Position numbers and translations under genes: made by a program. Under the pieces are notes generated by a model. It had not been told where the DNA came from. It saw only the letters and a list, made by a program, of their open reading frames with translations, and ran no database searches. From Rhizobium sp. (GTDB lineage Bacteria; Pseudomonadota; Gammaproteobacteria; Burkholderiales; Thiobacillaceae), in NCBI GenBank assembly GCA_019459285.1, contig JAIBEL010000013.1:1-64000 (forward strand): a DNA stretch of 64,000 nucleotides, written 5' to 3'. Position 1 is the first letter of the stretch, and each line of letters begins with the position of its first letter. Shown here in pieces: positions 8,700 through 17,662 of this stretch.

Positions 8700-10142
8700 T
8701 CAATGCCCGCGCGAACCGGGTTTGGCCGAGAACAGGGCTGCCTGCGGACGCGGTTTGCGCGGCTGCGACTGATTATTCGGTGCGGCCCGGTTGGGCGCGG
8801 GCCGGGCGGCGGGTTTTGCGCTACCTGCGGCTGGCGTTCCCTGTGGTGTGCGGCCCGACGCACTGCGGTTACCCGGTTGCGTCTGCCTGGCGCCCTGACC
8901 GGGGCGCTGCCCGGCGTTCTGTCCCTGGCGTTGCCCGCCGCGTCCCTGCGGCGGGCGCGGGGGGCGTTCGTCAGACATCAATTCGGATTTGGGCGGTGGG
9001 GTGAAGCCTTCAACTTCGACGCGCACGATCGAACGCTTGATCAACTTTTCGATATCACGCAGATAGCCGATTTCCTCGTCGTCCACCAGCGACAATGCCG
9101 AACCGGTGGTGCCGGCGCGGCCCGTGCGACCGATGCGGTGCACGTAGTCTTCAGGCACGTTGGGCAGCTCGAAATTCACGACCTGCGGCAGTTGATCGAT
9201 GTCGATGCCGCGTGCGGCGATGTCGGTGGCCACCAGCACCCGCACGCCGCCGTCCTTGAAGCTCGCCAGCGCCTTGGTGCGCGCCGACTGGCTCTTGTTG
9301 CCATGGATCGCGGCCGCGGTGATGCCGTCCTTGATCAGCTTTTCCGCCAGCTTGTTGGCGCCGTGCTTGGTCCGGGTGAACACCAGCACCTGCTGCCAGT
9401 CGTGGCGCTTGATCAAATGCGCCAGCAAGTCCCGCTTGTGCGCCTGCGGCACCCGGTGCATCGACTGCTCGATGATCTCGACCGTGGTGTTGCGGCGTGC
9501 GACTTCGACGCTCTTCGGGTTGTGCAGCAGGCCGTTGGCCAGCGTCCGGATCTCGTCGGAGAAGGTCGCCGAGAACAGCAGGTTCTGGCGCTGCTTCGGC
9601 AGCACGGCGAGCACTTTCTTGATATCGCGGATGAAGCCCATGTCGAGCATGCGGTCGGCTTCGTCGAGCACCAGGATTTCGACGCCGGACAAATCCACCG
9701 TCTTCTGTCCCAGGTGGTCGAGCAGGCGGCCCGGCGTCGCCACCAGGATGTCGACGCGTGACTTCAGCGCCTTGAACTGCGGATTGATGTTGACGCCGCC
9801 GAACATCACCATCGAGGTGAGCGACAGATATTTGCCGTAGGTCTTGACCGACTCCTCGACCTGCGCGGCGAGTTCGCGCGTCGGCACCAGGATCAGGCAG
9901 CGCGGGCGGCCCGGTTTGGGTGCCTGCGCGGCACGCGTCGACAGATGATGCAGGATCGGCAGCGTGAAGCCGGCGGTCTTGCCGGTGCCGGTCTGCGCGG
10001 CAGCGAGCAGATCGCCGCCTTCCAGCACCTGCGGGATCGCCTGAGCCTGGATCGGGGTGGGCGTGGTATAGCCGGCATCGGCAATCGCACGCATGATGGG
10101 TTCGGCCAGTCCAAGACTGGCAAAAGTGGTTTCAGTAGTCAT
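8700..10142 (-). CDS. rhlE: DEAD-box RNA helicase, RhlE type
   Basis: A 480-residue helicase with all DEAD-box motifs: F..LGL..PI plus Q motif [11 protein letters not shown], motif [30 protein letters not shown] ([13 protein letters not shown]), SAT, then [13 protein letters not shown] and [10 protein letters not shown]. After residue ~380 follows a disordered tail rich in Gly, Gln, Pro and Arg, typical of RhlE proteins acting in ribosome assembly and RNA decay. The start at 10142 has an AGGAAAA ribosome site; nine upstream in-frame residues were not used. The long 5' region to the tRNA gene (10,143-10,362) holds nothing else I recognise. Confidence 0.93.
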   Translation of the reverse strand: MTTETTFASLGLAEPIMRAIADAGYTTPTPIQAQAIPQVLEGGDLLAAAQTGTGKTAGFTLPILHHLSTRAAQAPKPGRPRCLILVPTRELAAQVEESVKTYGKYLSLTSMVMFGGVNINPQFKALKSRVDILVATPGRLLDHLGQKTVDLSGVEILVLDEADRMLDMGFIRDIKKVLAVLPKQRQNLLFSATFSDEIRTLANGLLHNPKSVEVARRNTTVEIIEQSMHRVPQAHKRDLLAHLIKRHDWQQVLVFTRTKHGANKLAEKLIKDGITAAAIHGNKSQSARTKALASFKDGGVRVLVATDIAARGIDIDQLPQVVNFELPNVPEDYVHRIGRTGRAGTTGSALSLVDDEEIGYLRDIEKLIKRSIVRVEVEGFTPPPKSELMSDERPPRPPQGRGGQRQGQNAGQRPGQGARQTQPGNRSASGRTPQGTPAAGSAKPAARPAPNRAAPNNQSQPRKPRPQAALFSAKPGSRGH

Positions 10143-10362
10143 GTAATTTTTCCTGCGACAGCCTGTCACGTTTGCAGTGACACCAATCGAGGCAGACGTA
10201 TAGGGGATCGCGAGATCGGAGTAAAAGAGCCGCGCACCGATTGGCAGGGTGCGGGAGGCCGCACTATACCGGCAGAGGCCTGATGCAGCAATGCTTTTCT
10301 TGCTGCCGGCATGCGGAATGAAAAAGGACCGGCACAGGCCGATCTTTATTTCGATGTCCGGG

Positions 10363-10437
10363 TGGTGGGCAGTACAGGGTTTGAACCTGTGACCCCCGCC
10401 GTGTGAAGGCGATGCTCTACCGCTGAGCTAACTGCCC
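10363..10437 (-). tRNA. tRNA-Val (anticodon CAC)
   Basis: A full cloverleaf reads on the minus strand. The acceptor GGGCAGT pairs with ACTGCCC, the D stem is GCTC/GAGC, the anticodon stem TCGCC/GGCGG carries loop TTCACAC, and the T stem is ACAGG/CCTGT with loop TTCAAAC. The anticodon CAC reads GUG valine codons. The discriminator A and the CCA end are encoded. Confidence 0.96.
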
Positions 10438-10450
10438 CGAAGCGGCGCGA

Positions 10451-10480
10451 ATTAAACCACAACCCGGCAGCCGAGGTCAA
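10451..10480 (-). promoter_or_regulatory. Sigma-70 promoter of tRNA-Val
   Basis: On the minus strand, TTGACC (10480-10475), an 18-bp spacer and TTTAAT (10456-10451) precede the tRNA-Val gene. The -10 box ends 14 bp before the tRNA 5' end, which fits a short leader. Confidence 0.65.
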
Positions 10481-10532
10481 TTTTGCAGCGGTCGATCCGG
10501 TAAAATAGACCCTTTTTCCACCTGGCCCAGCC

Positions 10533-11936
10533 ATGATCCGCACCCGTTTCGCCCCCTCCCCTACTGGCTATCTGCATATCGGCGGCGCGCGCACCGCGCT
10601 GTTCTCGTGGGCCTTTGCGCGACACCACGGCGGCCAGTTCATCCTGCGCATCGAGGACACCGATATCGCGCGTTCCACGCCCGAGGCGGTGCAGGCGATT
10701 CTCGATGGCATGGCCTGGCTCGACCTGAATCACGACGAAGGCCCGTTCTACCAGACCGAGCGCCTGTACCGCTACAAGGACGTGCTGGAACAGATGCTGG
10801 CGAATGGGGAGGCCTATTACTGTTATTGCAGCCCCGAAGAACTCGACGAAATGCGCGAGGCGCAGCGGGCGCGGGGCGAAAAGCCCCGCTACGACGGCCG
10901 CTGGCGCCCCGAACCCGGCAAATCGCTGCCGGTGCCGCCCTCCGGCGTGCAGCCGGTGGTGCGCTTCAAGAACCCCACCGAGGGCACGGTGGCGTGGAAG
11001 GACCTGGTGAAGGGCACCATCGAGTTTGCCAACGCCGAGCTCGACGACCTCATCATCGCGCGCGCCGACGGCACGCCTACCTACAACTTCTGCGTGGTGG
11101 TCGACGACTGGGACATGCAGATCAGCCACGTCATCCGCGGCGACGACCACGTCAATAATACGCCGCGCCAGATCAACATCCTCAAGGCGCTCGGTGCGAC
11201 GGTCCCGCAGTACGCCCACCTGTCGATGATCCTCGGCGACGACGGCACCAAGCTGTCGAAGCGCCACGGCGCGGTGTCGGTGATGCAGTATGCCGACGAA
11301 GGCTACCTGCCCGAAGCCGTGATCAACTATCTGGCCCGGCTCGGCTGGTCGCACGGCGATGCCGAACTGTTCAGCCGCGAACAGTTCGTGCAGTGGTTCG
11401 ACCTCGACCACATCACGCCCTCGGCCGCGCAGTTCAACACCGAGAAGCTGCGCTGGCTGAACCAGCAATACATCAAGACGGCCGACGACGCACGGCTGGC
11501 GACACTCGTGCGTCCCTTCCTGATCCGCAATGGCGCCACACTGGACGATGGTCCCGACCTTGCGGCCGTGTGCGCCCTGGTGAAGGAACGTGCCGCGACG
11601 ATGGTGGAACTGGCCGATGCCACCACGCTCTTCTACCGCACGCTGCATCCGACGCCCGAGCTCCTGGCGCAGCACGTCACCCCGGAGATTCTGCCGGCAT
11701 TGGCCGATCTGGTTACCCGTCTGGAATCCCTCGACTGGGAACGCAGCGCGCTCAGCGCCGCGCTCAAGGAAACCCTCGCCGCGCACGGCCTCAAGATGCC
11801 CAGACTGGCGATGCCGGTACGTGTGCTGGTGACCGGTGAACCACAAACCCCGGCGATCGATGCCACCCTGGAACTGATCGGGCGTGACAAAGTGCTCGAC
11901 CGTCTGAAAGCGGGGCTGCAGGCCGCACAAGCCTGA
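10533..11936 (+). CDS. gltX: Glutamyl-tRNA synthetase
   Basis: A 467-residue class Ic synthetase that charges tRNA-Glu. It starts [26 protein letters not shown], where HIGG is the HIGH-type signature. It has the catalytic-domain segments [37 protein letters not shown], and the second signature [14 protein letters not shown] near residue 240. The C-terminal third is the helical anticodon-binding region. The length fits bacterial GluRS. The gene lies between two tRNA genes. A TAAAAT -10-like box at 10,501 may be its promoter, but the -35 is poor and no clear ribosome site is visible. Confidence 0.97.
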   Translation: MIRTRFAPSPTGYLHIGGARTALFSWAFARHHGGQFILRIEDTDIARSTPEAVQAILDGMAWLDLNHDEGPFYQTERLYRYKDVLEQMLANGEAYYCYCSPEELDEMREAQRARGEKPRYDGRWRPEPGKSLPVPPSGVQPVVRFKNPTEGTVAWKDLVKGTIEFANAELDDLIIARADGTPTYNFCVVVDDWDMQISHVIRGDDHVNNTPRQINILKALGATVPQYAHLSMILGDDGTKLSKRHGAVSVMQYADEGYLPEAVINYLARLGWSHGDAELFSREQFVQWFDLDHITPSAAQFNTEKLRWLNQQYIKTADDARLATLVRPFLIRNGATLDDGPDLAAVCALVKERAATMVELADATTLFYRTLHPTPELLAQHVTPEILPALADLVTRLESLDWERSALSAALKETLAAHGLKMPRLAMPVRVLVTGEPQTPAIDATLELIGRDKVLDRLKAGLQAAQA

Positions 11937-11952
11937 CCGATTCCGCTATAAT
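11924..11952 (+). promoter_or_regulatory. Promoter of tRNA-Thr
   Basis: A perfect TATAAT -10 box at 11947-11952 lies 14 bp before the tRNA-Thr gene. The hexamer 17 bp upstream (CGCACA, 11924-11929) is a poor -35 match, so the call rests on the -10 box and its position. Confidence 0.55.
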
Positions 11953-11966
11953 GCGCGCTGTTTTTC

Positions 11967-12042
11967 GCCGGCGTAGCTCAGTTGGTAGAGCAGCGCATTC
12001 GTAATGCGAAGGTCGTCAGTTCGATTCCGATCGCCGGCACCA
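11967..12042 (+). tRNA. tRNA-Thr (anticodon CGT)
   Basis: The cloverleaf has acceptor GCCGGCG/CGCCGGC, D stem GCTC/GAGC, anticodon stem GCGCA/TGCGA (one weak end pair) with loop TTCGTAA, and T loop TTCGATT. The anticodon CGT reads ACG. CCA is encoded (12040-12042). The T stem GTCAG/CCGAT contains an A-C mismatch where this tRNA usually has G-C. Confidence 0.94.
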
Positions 12043-12047
12043 GTTGT

Positions 12048-12079
12048 AAAAAAACGCCGCTCAATGAGCGGCGTTTTTT
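12048..12079. terminator. Rho-independent terminator, probably bidirectional
   Basis: A perfect stem AACGCCGCTC/GAGCGGCGTT with a 3-nt loop AAT is flanked by A-tract and T-tract. It ends tRNA-Thr transcription and, read in reverse, lies just past the stop of the convergent GGDEF/EAL gene. Confidence 0.9.
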
Positions 12080-12097
12080 CTGGCCGCGCCTCCCGGC

Positions 12098-15000
12098 CTA
12101 GGCCACCATCGACAGGATGTCATCGATGCGACAGGGCTTGTGGATCGCGTAGCCCTGGACATAGTCGACACCGATTTCCCGCAGCGCCTCCAGCGTCGTC
12201 TCGGACTCCACGTATTCGGCCACGGTAAGCAACCCCAATGAATGGCCGATGTCGTTCATCGACTTGACCATGGCGAAGTCGCTGGAATTCTGCATCATGT
12301 CCTTGACGAAGCTGCCGTCGATCTTGAGGGTATCGGTACGCAGATTCTTCAGGTGGGCATAGGACGTGAATCCGCTGCCGAAATCGTCCAGCGAGAACTT
12401 GCAGCCGTAGCGGCGTATTTCCCGGATGAAATCCTGCGCGGCCCCGTAGCTCTCGATGGCGGCACTTTCCGTGATTTCGAAGATGATCTTCTCGGTGGGG
12501 AAATCGCTGACCGGCAGCATCTCCTGCAGGTAGCGCATCACCTCGGGATTGCTGAGCGAAGTGGCGGACAGGTTGATGGCGAATCCCCCTACGGAGGCAA
12601 ACTCCGACCGGTTGGCGGCGATCCATTCGAACACGTTCCGCATCACCCAGATATCCACCTCGTGCGCGCGCTGCAACCGTTCCACGGCCGGGATGAAATG
12701 CCCTGGCAGGATTTCCACCCCGCCCTCGCCTTCGATCCCCAGCAGCACCTCATAATAGGGTAGCTGGGTATTGCCCCCGCCGAGCGGCATCACTTGCTGG
12801 CAGCGCAGATGCAGCCCGCTGCCTTTGAGGAAGGAATCGATCCGGCCCGCCCAATCCATCAAGGATTCCTGCGACTGCAACTGGGGGCTGGCCTGGTCAT
12901 AGATCTGCATCCGGTTGCGGCCTTGCGATTTTGCCGTGATGCAGGCCGAATCGGCGCGCCGAATCGCCTCGGCTGCGCTGAACCGGTCCGGGGCAAACTC
13001 GGTGATGCCGACATTGAAGCCGATGCTGTAACTGTGCTGTCCGTGCTGGAACGAGTAATCCTTCACCCGGTCGAGCAGACTGTCGATGGCACTGCAGCCT
13101 TCGACCCGCTTACAGTTGGGCAGCATGAGCGCGAAGGTGTCGTCGCGAAACGAGGCCAGTACGGCATCGGGACTGATATACGCCCCGACTTCGCGGGCCA
13201 GGCTACGGGTCAGTTTTTCCGCGACGTCCTCGCCACAGGTATTGACGATCATGCGGAACTGGTCGAACTCGATGATGCCGACGGCATGCGTCCTGTCCGC
13301 CTGATCCGGGATCGCCATCCGGTTCAGGTGCTGCAGGAAGCCTTTGCGGTTGAGCAGTCCGGTCACCGGATCGTGCATGGCCTGCTGCATCACGCTCTGA
13401 TAGGTGTCGTCGAACAGGGACTGTTCCGAACGCTCGATCAGCGGCAGGTCCAGATCCTTGCCCGGCTTGGCCGTACCGCGCTGCATCTGTCGGGACAGTT
13501 CGGCCAGGGTAAAATCGGTCTTGCTGGTAGCGGATCGGTTGGCAAAGGTGCAGCTCGCAGGCGGCTGGCTGATCCAGATGAGCTGCATCGGTATCCGGTT
13601 ACCGTCTACGCTGAAATCCCACCAGTCGCCCACCCGCAGGCGATCCGCCAGTTGGCGATGCGCGGGCACGACGCCCCGTTCGCCCGACGAGGCCAGCCTG
13701 CCCGGCGGCACCCGAACCATTGCCCGCCCCGGAACCGATTGCGTCGCGCCATCAGTCAGGCTGGCTTCCAGTTCGTTCATGAACGCGGCGAGCAGTTTGG
13801 CATCTACATTGACCGTTGCCAGAGTGCGCTCGATTTCAGCCAGCAACACCTGCGCCGACTCGGTGCTGCACGGTGCATCCGCAGGCGTGGGGCCGAACCA
13901 CTCGAACAACTGGTCGAGCACGGCCAGCGCCGCATTCCATGCATCGCCCTGTGCGCCCTGGCGCATCTCCAGCAACACCAGATACTGGCGCCAGCCGGCA
14001 TCCAGCAGGCGCAGCAGCATGCCAGGCACTTCGCGTCCGGCCAGGCGCTGCTCGAGCGCCGCGTTGACGCGGGTACGTGCCGTGCGAATGCGCTCCTTGC
14101 CTTCGCAGGCCTCCTGAAGGCGCGCCACCCGTGTCCTGCGAATCTGCAGGATCGGCAACAGCACTTTCTCGAGACTGTCGCGAACCATCCCGAAAATGCC
14201 GGGATCGTTGTCGGCCTGACTGCACACGCGGTCTACCAGCAAATAGAGAAACCGCTGTAGCTTGGTATCGAAGAATCTGCCCTTGTCGTCTGCCGCTACC
14301 GCGTACTGCTCGATGAGATCGAGCACCTGGCGGGCCGGGTGGTCAGGCAAATTGGGGAAATGGGTATCCTGCAACGCCAGTTTCAGCAGCGGGCGTTCGA
14401 GCCGCTTCACCAGCGATTCGATGTCCGAACGGGGGACGACATCCGCCCGCGCCCGCGCGAACAGATCGGCCGTGGTATCCAGGATCTGCCGATGGGTCGA
14501 TGCCAGCCGGCTGGCATTTCCCCCGGCTGAGGCAATACGCGCGGCGAGCTGATCGGCCAAAGATGGCATGCCGGCTGCCGGCTGGCCTGCCATCGGCAGG
14601 CCATCCAGGGCAAGCAGCAGATCGCGCAAACGGGCCTCCGGCAGCGCCGCCCCGCCATTGGGCTGCGTATTGTCGGACTGCGGCGGCGGTTCCACACGGC
14701 CAGTCAGGTGCCGGGCTGCCTGCTGCAGACGGTTCACCACCTGCAGGACCTCGGGACGTACGGTATACGCCGGTGGCATGGTAGCGCCGTTCGCGTGCAG
14801 GGTCCGTGCCGGCAGCGGGCTCGCTGCTGCCTGGGTTGTGCGCCGCTGGGTCTGCTCAAGACCGGCCAGAATACGGTCCAGGCTGTACTCGGCGCTCTCT
14901 GGCGTCTGGGCGATGCCGGTCTGGTCCTGCTTGTAGAGCGCATTCAACGTATCGGCGATCTCGGCCAGATCCGGCTTGGGCCGAGCGCTGTCGTCGCTGC

Positions 15001-16063
15001 GTGTTGCGGCTGCCGCCGGTTTGGACATCGACGTCCCGGAGCCGGATGCGTGTGCAGGCTTGACCGTCTCGGCGGGCTGCAGGGCAATCAGGGTCTGATT
15101 GAGCTTCTGGTAAAGCGCCGCGGCATGGCCTGATATGGCCTGCCCCAGCGCTTTGTAAAGAACCGTTCGCATGGGATTGGAGAAATCCAGTCCCTGAATG
15201 GCGATCTGGAAGGTACGGCCGATCATTTCCGGACCAAAAGGATTGTTCTTCCGATCGATCGGAATGCCGGCCAACAGGCTGTAGTGCTGCTCAAACGTAC
15301 CCAGTTGGAGGGCGACGTCCGCCTCGACCTGCCGGATGACGGACGACAGATTCAGCCAGTCCTCGAATTCCGCTTCCTCGACCAGGGCGAGCGGATTGTC
15401 TGCGGACGCTCCGCAGGACGCTTCCTGAATGGGTCCGATATCCTGTATGCGATCGCGAATGGCATTGTAGAAATCGTCCTCGATCCGGTTGCGGCGCTGC
15501 ATCAGTTCCTGGGCACCGTAGTCGTAGCGCGAGCGTTCCAAGAAACTCGACTCATCCTGTCCAGCCTGGCCCAGACGCTCCACCGCCCACTGGAAAAAGT
15601 CCTGCATCACGGCATTGAGAAAGCTGCGGAAGAGATTGGTGCATTCCAGTTGCAGTGCCTGCGTTTGATGTGGACTCAGCTTGGCACTGCCTTGGGCGGG
15701 GCGGGTTTGAATCAGGCGCGCGCTCGACCTGCGCAGGGCATGCAGCGCATCTTCCTGCATGGCCGCAACGAATATCCCGATCCCGCCGGGAGAAACGCGA
15801 GCGACATGGCCATTGCATCCGTATGTTGCCGAACCGGCAACCGAGAATTCCACCCGTGCCGGTGTACCAACCAGCGAAGGCAGCGCAGCGTCCGGTGTCG
15901 CTTCATCGAGAAAAGCCACGTACAGGCCGTTCTGGCAGTAGTCCCGGATTTCGGAAGGGATGGCCGCGCCTTCGCCGAACCGGACGTACGCAGTCTGCAG
16001 CGTAGGCAACCGTGCATAACGCCGTTTTTCCTTGCTGACTGCTCCGAAAGATGAAAGCGCCAT
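12098..16063 (-). CDS. PilZ-DUF1631-GGDEF-EAL cyclic-di-GMP protein
   Basis: A protein of about 1,321 residues. An N-terminal PilZ-like segment (EKRRYARLP, SEIRDYCQNGLYVAF, VARVSPGGIGIFV) is followed by a long helical DUF1631 region (~130-850), a GGDEF domain (~900-1060; DPVTGLLNRKGF, GIIEFDQF) and an EAL domain (~1080-1320). The GGDEF signature is replaced by FRDDTF, so cyclase activity is unlikely. The EAL domain keeps its key elements: EVLL, NLSATSLSN, EITES, DDFGSGFTSY, KIDGSFV, AEYVES and QGYAIHKP. It is therefore probably a c-di-GMP phosphodiesterase with a degenerate regulatory GGDEF. I use the ATG at 16063; a TTG 57 bp upstream is the alternative. No transmembrane segment is seen. The 202 bp upstream hold nothing recognisable. 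Confidence 0.9.
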   Translation of the reverse strand: MALSSFGAVSKEKRRYARLPTLQTAYVRFGEGAAIPSEIRDYCQNGLYVAFLDEATPDAALPSLVGTPARVEFSVAGSATYGCNGHVARVSPGGIGIFVAAMQEDALHALRRSSARLIQTRPAQGSAKLSPHQTQALQLECTNLFRSFLNAVMQDFFQWAVERLGQAGQDESSFLERSRYDYGAQELMQRRNRIEDDFYNAIRDRIQDIGPIQEASCGASADNPLALVEEAEFEDWLNLSSVIRQVEADVALQLGTFEQHYSLLAGIPIDRKNNPFGPEMIGRTFQIAIQGLDFSNPMRTVLYKALGQAISGHAAALYQKLNQTLIALQPAETVKPAHASGSGTSMSKPAAAATRSDDSARPKPDLAEIADTLNALYKQDQTGIAQTPESAEYSLDRILAGLEQTQRRTTQAAASPLPARTLHANGATMPPAYTVRPEVLQVVNRLQQAARHLTGRVEPPPQSDNTQPNGGAALPEARLRDLLLALDGLPMAGQPAAGMPSLADQLAARIASAGGNASRLASTHRQILDTTADLFARARADVVPRSDIESLVKRLERPLLKLALQDTHFPNLPDHPARQVLDLIEQYAVAADDKGRFFDTKLQRFLYLLVDRVCSQADNDPGIFGMVRDSLEKVLLPILQIRRTRVARLQEACEGKERIRTARTRVNAALEQRLAGREVPGMLLRLLDAGWRQYLVLLEMRQGAQGDAWNAALAVLDQLFEWFGPTPADAPCSTESAQVLLAEIERTLATVNVDAKLLAAFMNELEASLTDGATQSVPGRAMVRVPPGRLASSGERGVVPAHRQLADRLRVGDWWDFSVDGNRIPMQLIWISQPPASCTFANRSATSKTDFTLAELSRQMQRGTAKPGKDLDLPLIERSEQSLFDDTYQSVMQQAMHDPVTGLLNRKGFLQHLNRMAIPDQADRTHAVGIIEFDQFRMIVNTCGEDVAEKLTRSLAREVGAYISPDAVLASFRDDTFALMLPNCKRVEGCSAIDSLLDRVKDYSFQHGQHSYSIGFNVGITEFAPDRFSAAEAIRRADSACITAKSQGRNRMQIYDQASPQLQSQESLMDWAGRIDSFLKGSGLHLRCQQVMPLGGGNTQLPYYEVLLGIEGEGGVEILPGHFIPAVERLQRAHEVDIWVMRNVFEWIAANRSEFASVGGFAINLSATSLSNPEVMRYLQEMLPVSDFPTEKIIFEITESAAIESYGAAQDFIREIRRYGCKFSLDDFGSGFTSYAHLKNLRTDTLKIDGSFVKDMMQNSSDFAMVKSMNDIGHSLGLLTVAEYVESETTLEALREIGVDYVQGYAIHKPCRIDDILSMVA

Positions 16064-16265
16064 TATCTTTGTAGGGGTGAACTGGCTATGCCAAGCCGAG
16101 GGATGCAATAACTTCTGCAAACACGGCGCAAGATGCTCTTAAACCGCTACGTGTAATTACGGATAAAAGGCAGCAGGCTTTAAGAAATTGAAGGTCCCGT
16201 CCAGCCGGCCATTTCGGGCGACGGTTGCCGGGCCGTCATGCGCCGGCCCGCCTGCATATACCGAA

Positions 16266-17189
16266 TTACTGCGACTCGAACTCGGTGAACGCGCGATTCA
16301 TGTTGGCCCGGTGCAGGTCGCCGTAGTTTTCCAGACGACTGAACGCAGGCAGATCGGCATAACGGTCCAGGATCGCCTCCATCGGTTCCATCTCGCGTGC
16401 GGCGGCTCCCACCTTAGTGGCCAGGAAGTCATAGTAGTCGCCGGTCTCGCGCTGCGCCTGCGCCAGATCGCAGACACGGCCATGACCGGGAACGATGTGC
16501 GCCGGTTGCAGGGCCGCCAGTGCACGAAAGGCCTGCTGACCGTTCCTCACGCTCGACCAGGGCAGCACGCCCAGCAGACGATCCACGAAGACCAGGTCGC
16601 CGCTGAACATCACGCGCCGCTTGGGTAGCCAGACCCAGGCGTCGCCCGGAAAATGCGCGTCGGTGTAGGCAAGTACCAGCGTTTCGCCTCCCAGTTCCAG
16701 CGTAGCCGAATCGCCCGCCAGGGTGTCGGGTACAGGCAGCGGCCTCGTACCCTGCATGCGCGCACCGAGGAAGCGCTTCATCGACGCCATGTGCTGCGTC
16801 GCGAATTCAGCCTGGGCGGCGGCGGTTCGGGTGAGCGCGATAACCTCGGCCCCCTTTTCGGCGAAAAACGCATTGCCCAGCCAGCGGTGATCCTGACTGC
16901 CGGTATTGACGACCCAGCGCACCGGCTTGTCCGTCATCTCGCCGATGGCGGCCGCGATCTTCTCGGCGCCCAGGCGGCTGGCGCCGGAGTCGATCAGGAT
17001 CACGCCCTCGGGCGTGACGACGAAACCGAAATTGGCATTGAGCCCGTCGTTGTCAACGCTGCGCTGACCCAGCGGACCGATCAGGGCGTAGACGTTGTCG
17101 ACGACATGTTCGGCCTTGAGCTGGAAAGCCTGGGCAACAGGCGTCATCAGGGCGAGCACGATGAGCAAGGGTGTGAACAGCGCACGCAT
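16266..17189 (-). CDS. Exported MBL-fold protein with altered metal site
   Basis: A 307-residue protein with a signal peptide (ALFTPLLIVLALMTPVAQA) and a metallo-beta-lactamase fold: GFVVTPEGVILIDSGASRLGAEKI, AHFPGDAWVWLPKRRVMFSGDLVF and HIVPGHGRVCDL. The usual HxHxDH metal motif is NTGSQDHRWLGN here, keeping only D and the last H. The later ligand motifs (HFPGD, FSGD, PGHG) are intact, so a one-metal site or a non-hydrolase role is possible. Relatives sit near sulfur-oxidation or quinoprotein genes (SoxH-like); this one follows a cytochrome c' gene by 13 bp on the same strand. Start at ATG 17189; a TTG two codons upstream is possible. Confidence 0.8.
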   Translation of the reverse strand: MRALFTPLLIVLALMTPVAQAFQLKAEHVVDNVYALIGPLGQRSVDNDGLNANFGFVVTPEGVILIDSGASRLGAEKIAAAIGEMTDKPVRWVVNTGSQDHRWLGNAFFAEKGAEVIALTRTAAAQAEFATQHMASMKRFLGARMQGTRPLPVPDTLAGDSATLELGGETLVLAYTDAHFPGDAWVWLPKRRVMFSGDLVFVDRLLGVLPWSSVRNGQQAFRALAALQPAHIVPGHGRVCDLAQAQRETGDYYDFLATKVGAAAREMEPMEAILDRYADLPAFSRLENYGDLHRANMNRAFTEFESQ

Positions 17190-17202
17190 GTCCAACAGAT
17201 CC

Positions 17203-17643
17203 CTATTTCAGGCGATAGCCGGCATGGCAAGCCACGCATTGCAGGGTGACCTGGTTCAACGCGCCCAGAGCGCGTGGCAGATCATGGGTCACCCCAGTCT
17301 CCTGGGCGATCACGGCAAAGCGGCTGGCGGCCTGGTGCATGGCCGTACCCGTGTCCTGCATGCCCTTCGGCATGAAGCCGGCCATATGGCTTGCACCGTG
17401 TGCTTCGAGTGAACTCATGCCAATGCGCTTTTCGGCAATATCGGCGGCGGCATCGTATTTCCCGACAGCCAGAAAATCCAGGATTTCGTTGATGGAGCGC
17501 AGATGGTCGCGCATGTTCGCACGCATATGATCCTGCATCATCGTCGGCATCTCGACAGCAATACGACTGTCGCCTTCGGCAAAGGCATGGGATACGACCA
17601 GAAGTCCGGAGAAAACAAACGGTGCGAGCAGAAGTTTATGCAT
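17203..17643 (-). CDS. Periplasmic class II cytochrome c (c'-like)
   Basis: A 146-residue protein with a signal peptide (MHKLLLAPFVFSGLLVVSHAFA). One haem-binding CVACH sits close to the C-terminus (TLQCVACHAGYRLK), the hallmark of the four-helix cytochrome c' class. The conserved N-terminal region MPTMMQDHMRANMRDHLRSINEILDFLAVGKY supports an electron-carrier or gas-binding role. It lies between acr3 and the MBL gene on the same strand, 19 bp past acr3, so it may share the arsenic transcript, although it has no known role in arsenic detoxification. Confidence 0.9.
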   Translation of the reverse strand: MHKLLLAPFVFSGLLVVSHAFAEGDSRIAVEMPTMMQDHMRANMRDHLRSINEILDFLAVGKYDAAADIAEKRIGMSSLEAHGASHMAGFMPKGMQDTGTAMHQAASRFAVIAQETGVTHDLPRALGALNQVTLQCVACHAGYRLK

Positions 17644-17662
17644 GGCATCTCACTGGGTGCGA

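Noticed and set aside
10452..11930. 492-residue minus-strand frame opposite gltX
   Set aside because: gltX is certain on the other strand; this frame is low in complexity and runs into the tRNA-Val promoter.
12794..14260. 488-residue plus-strand frame inside the GGDEF/EAL gene region
   Set aside because: Antisense to clear GGDEF and DUF1631 sequence; no domain.
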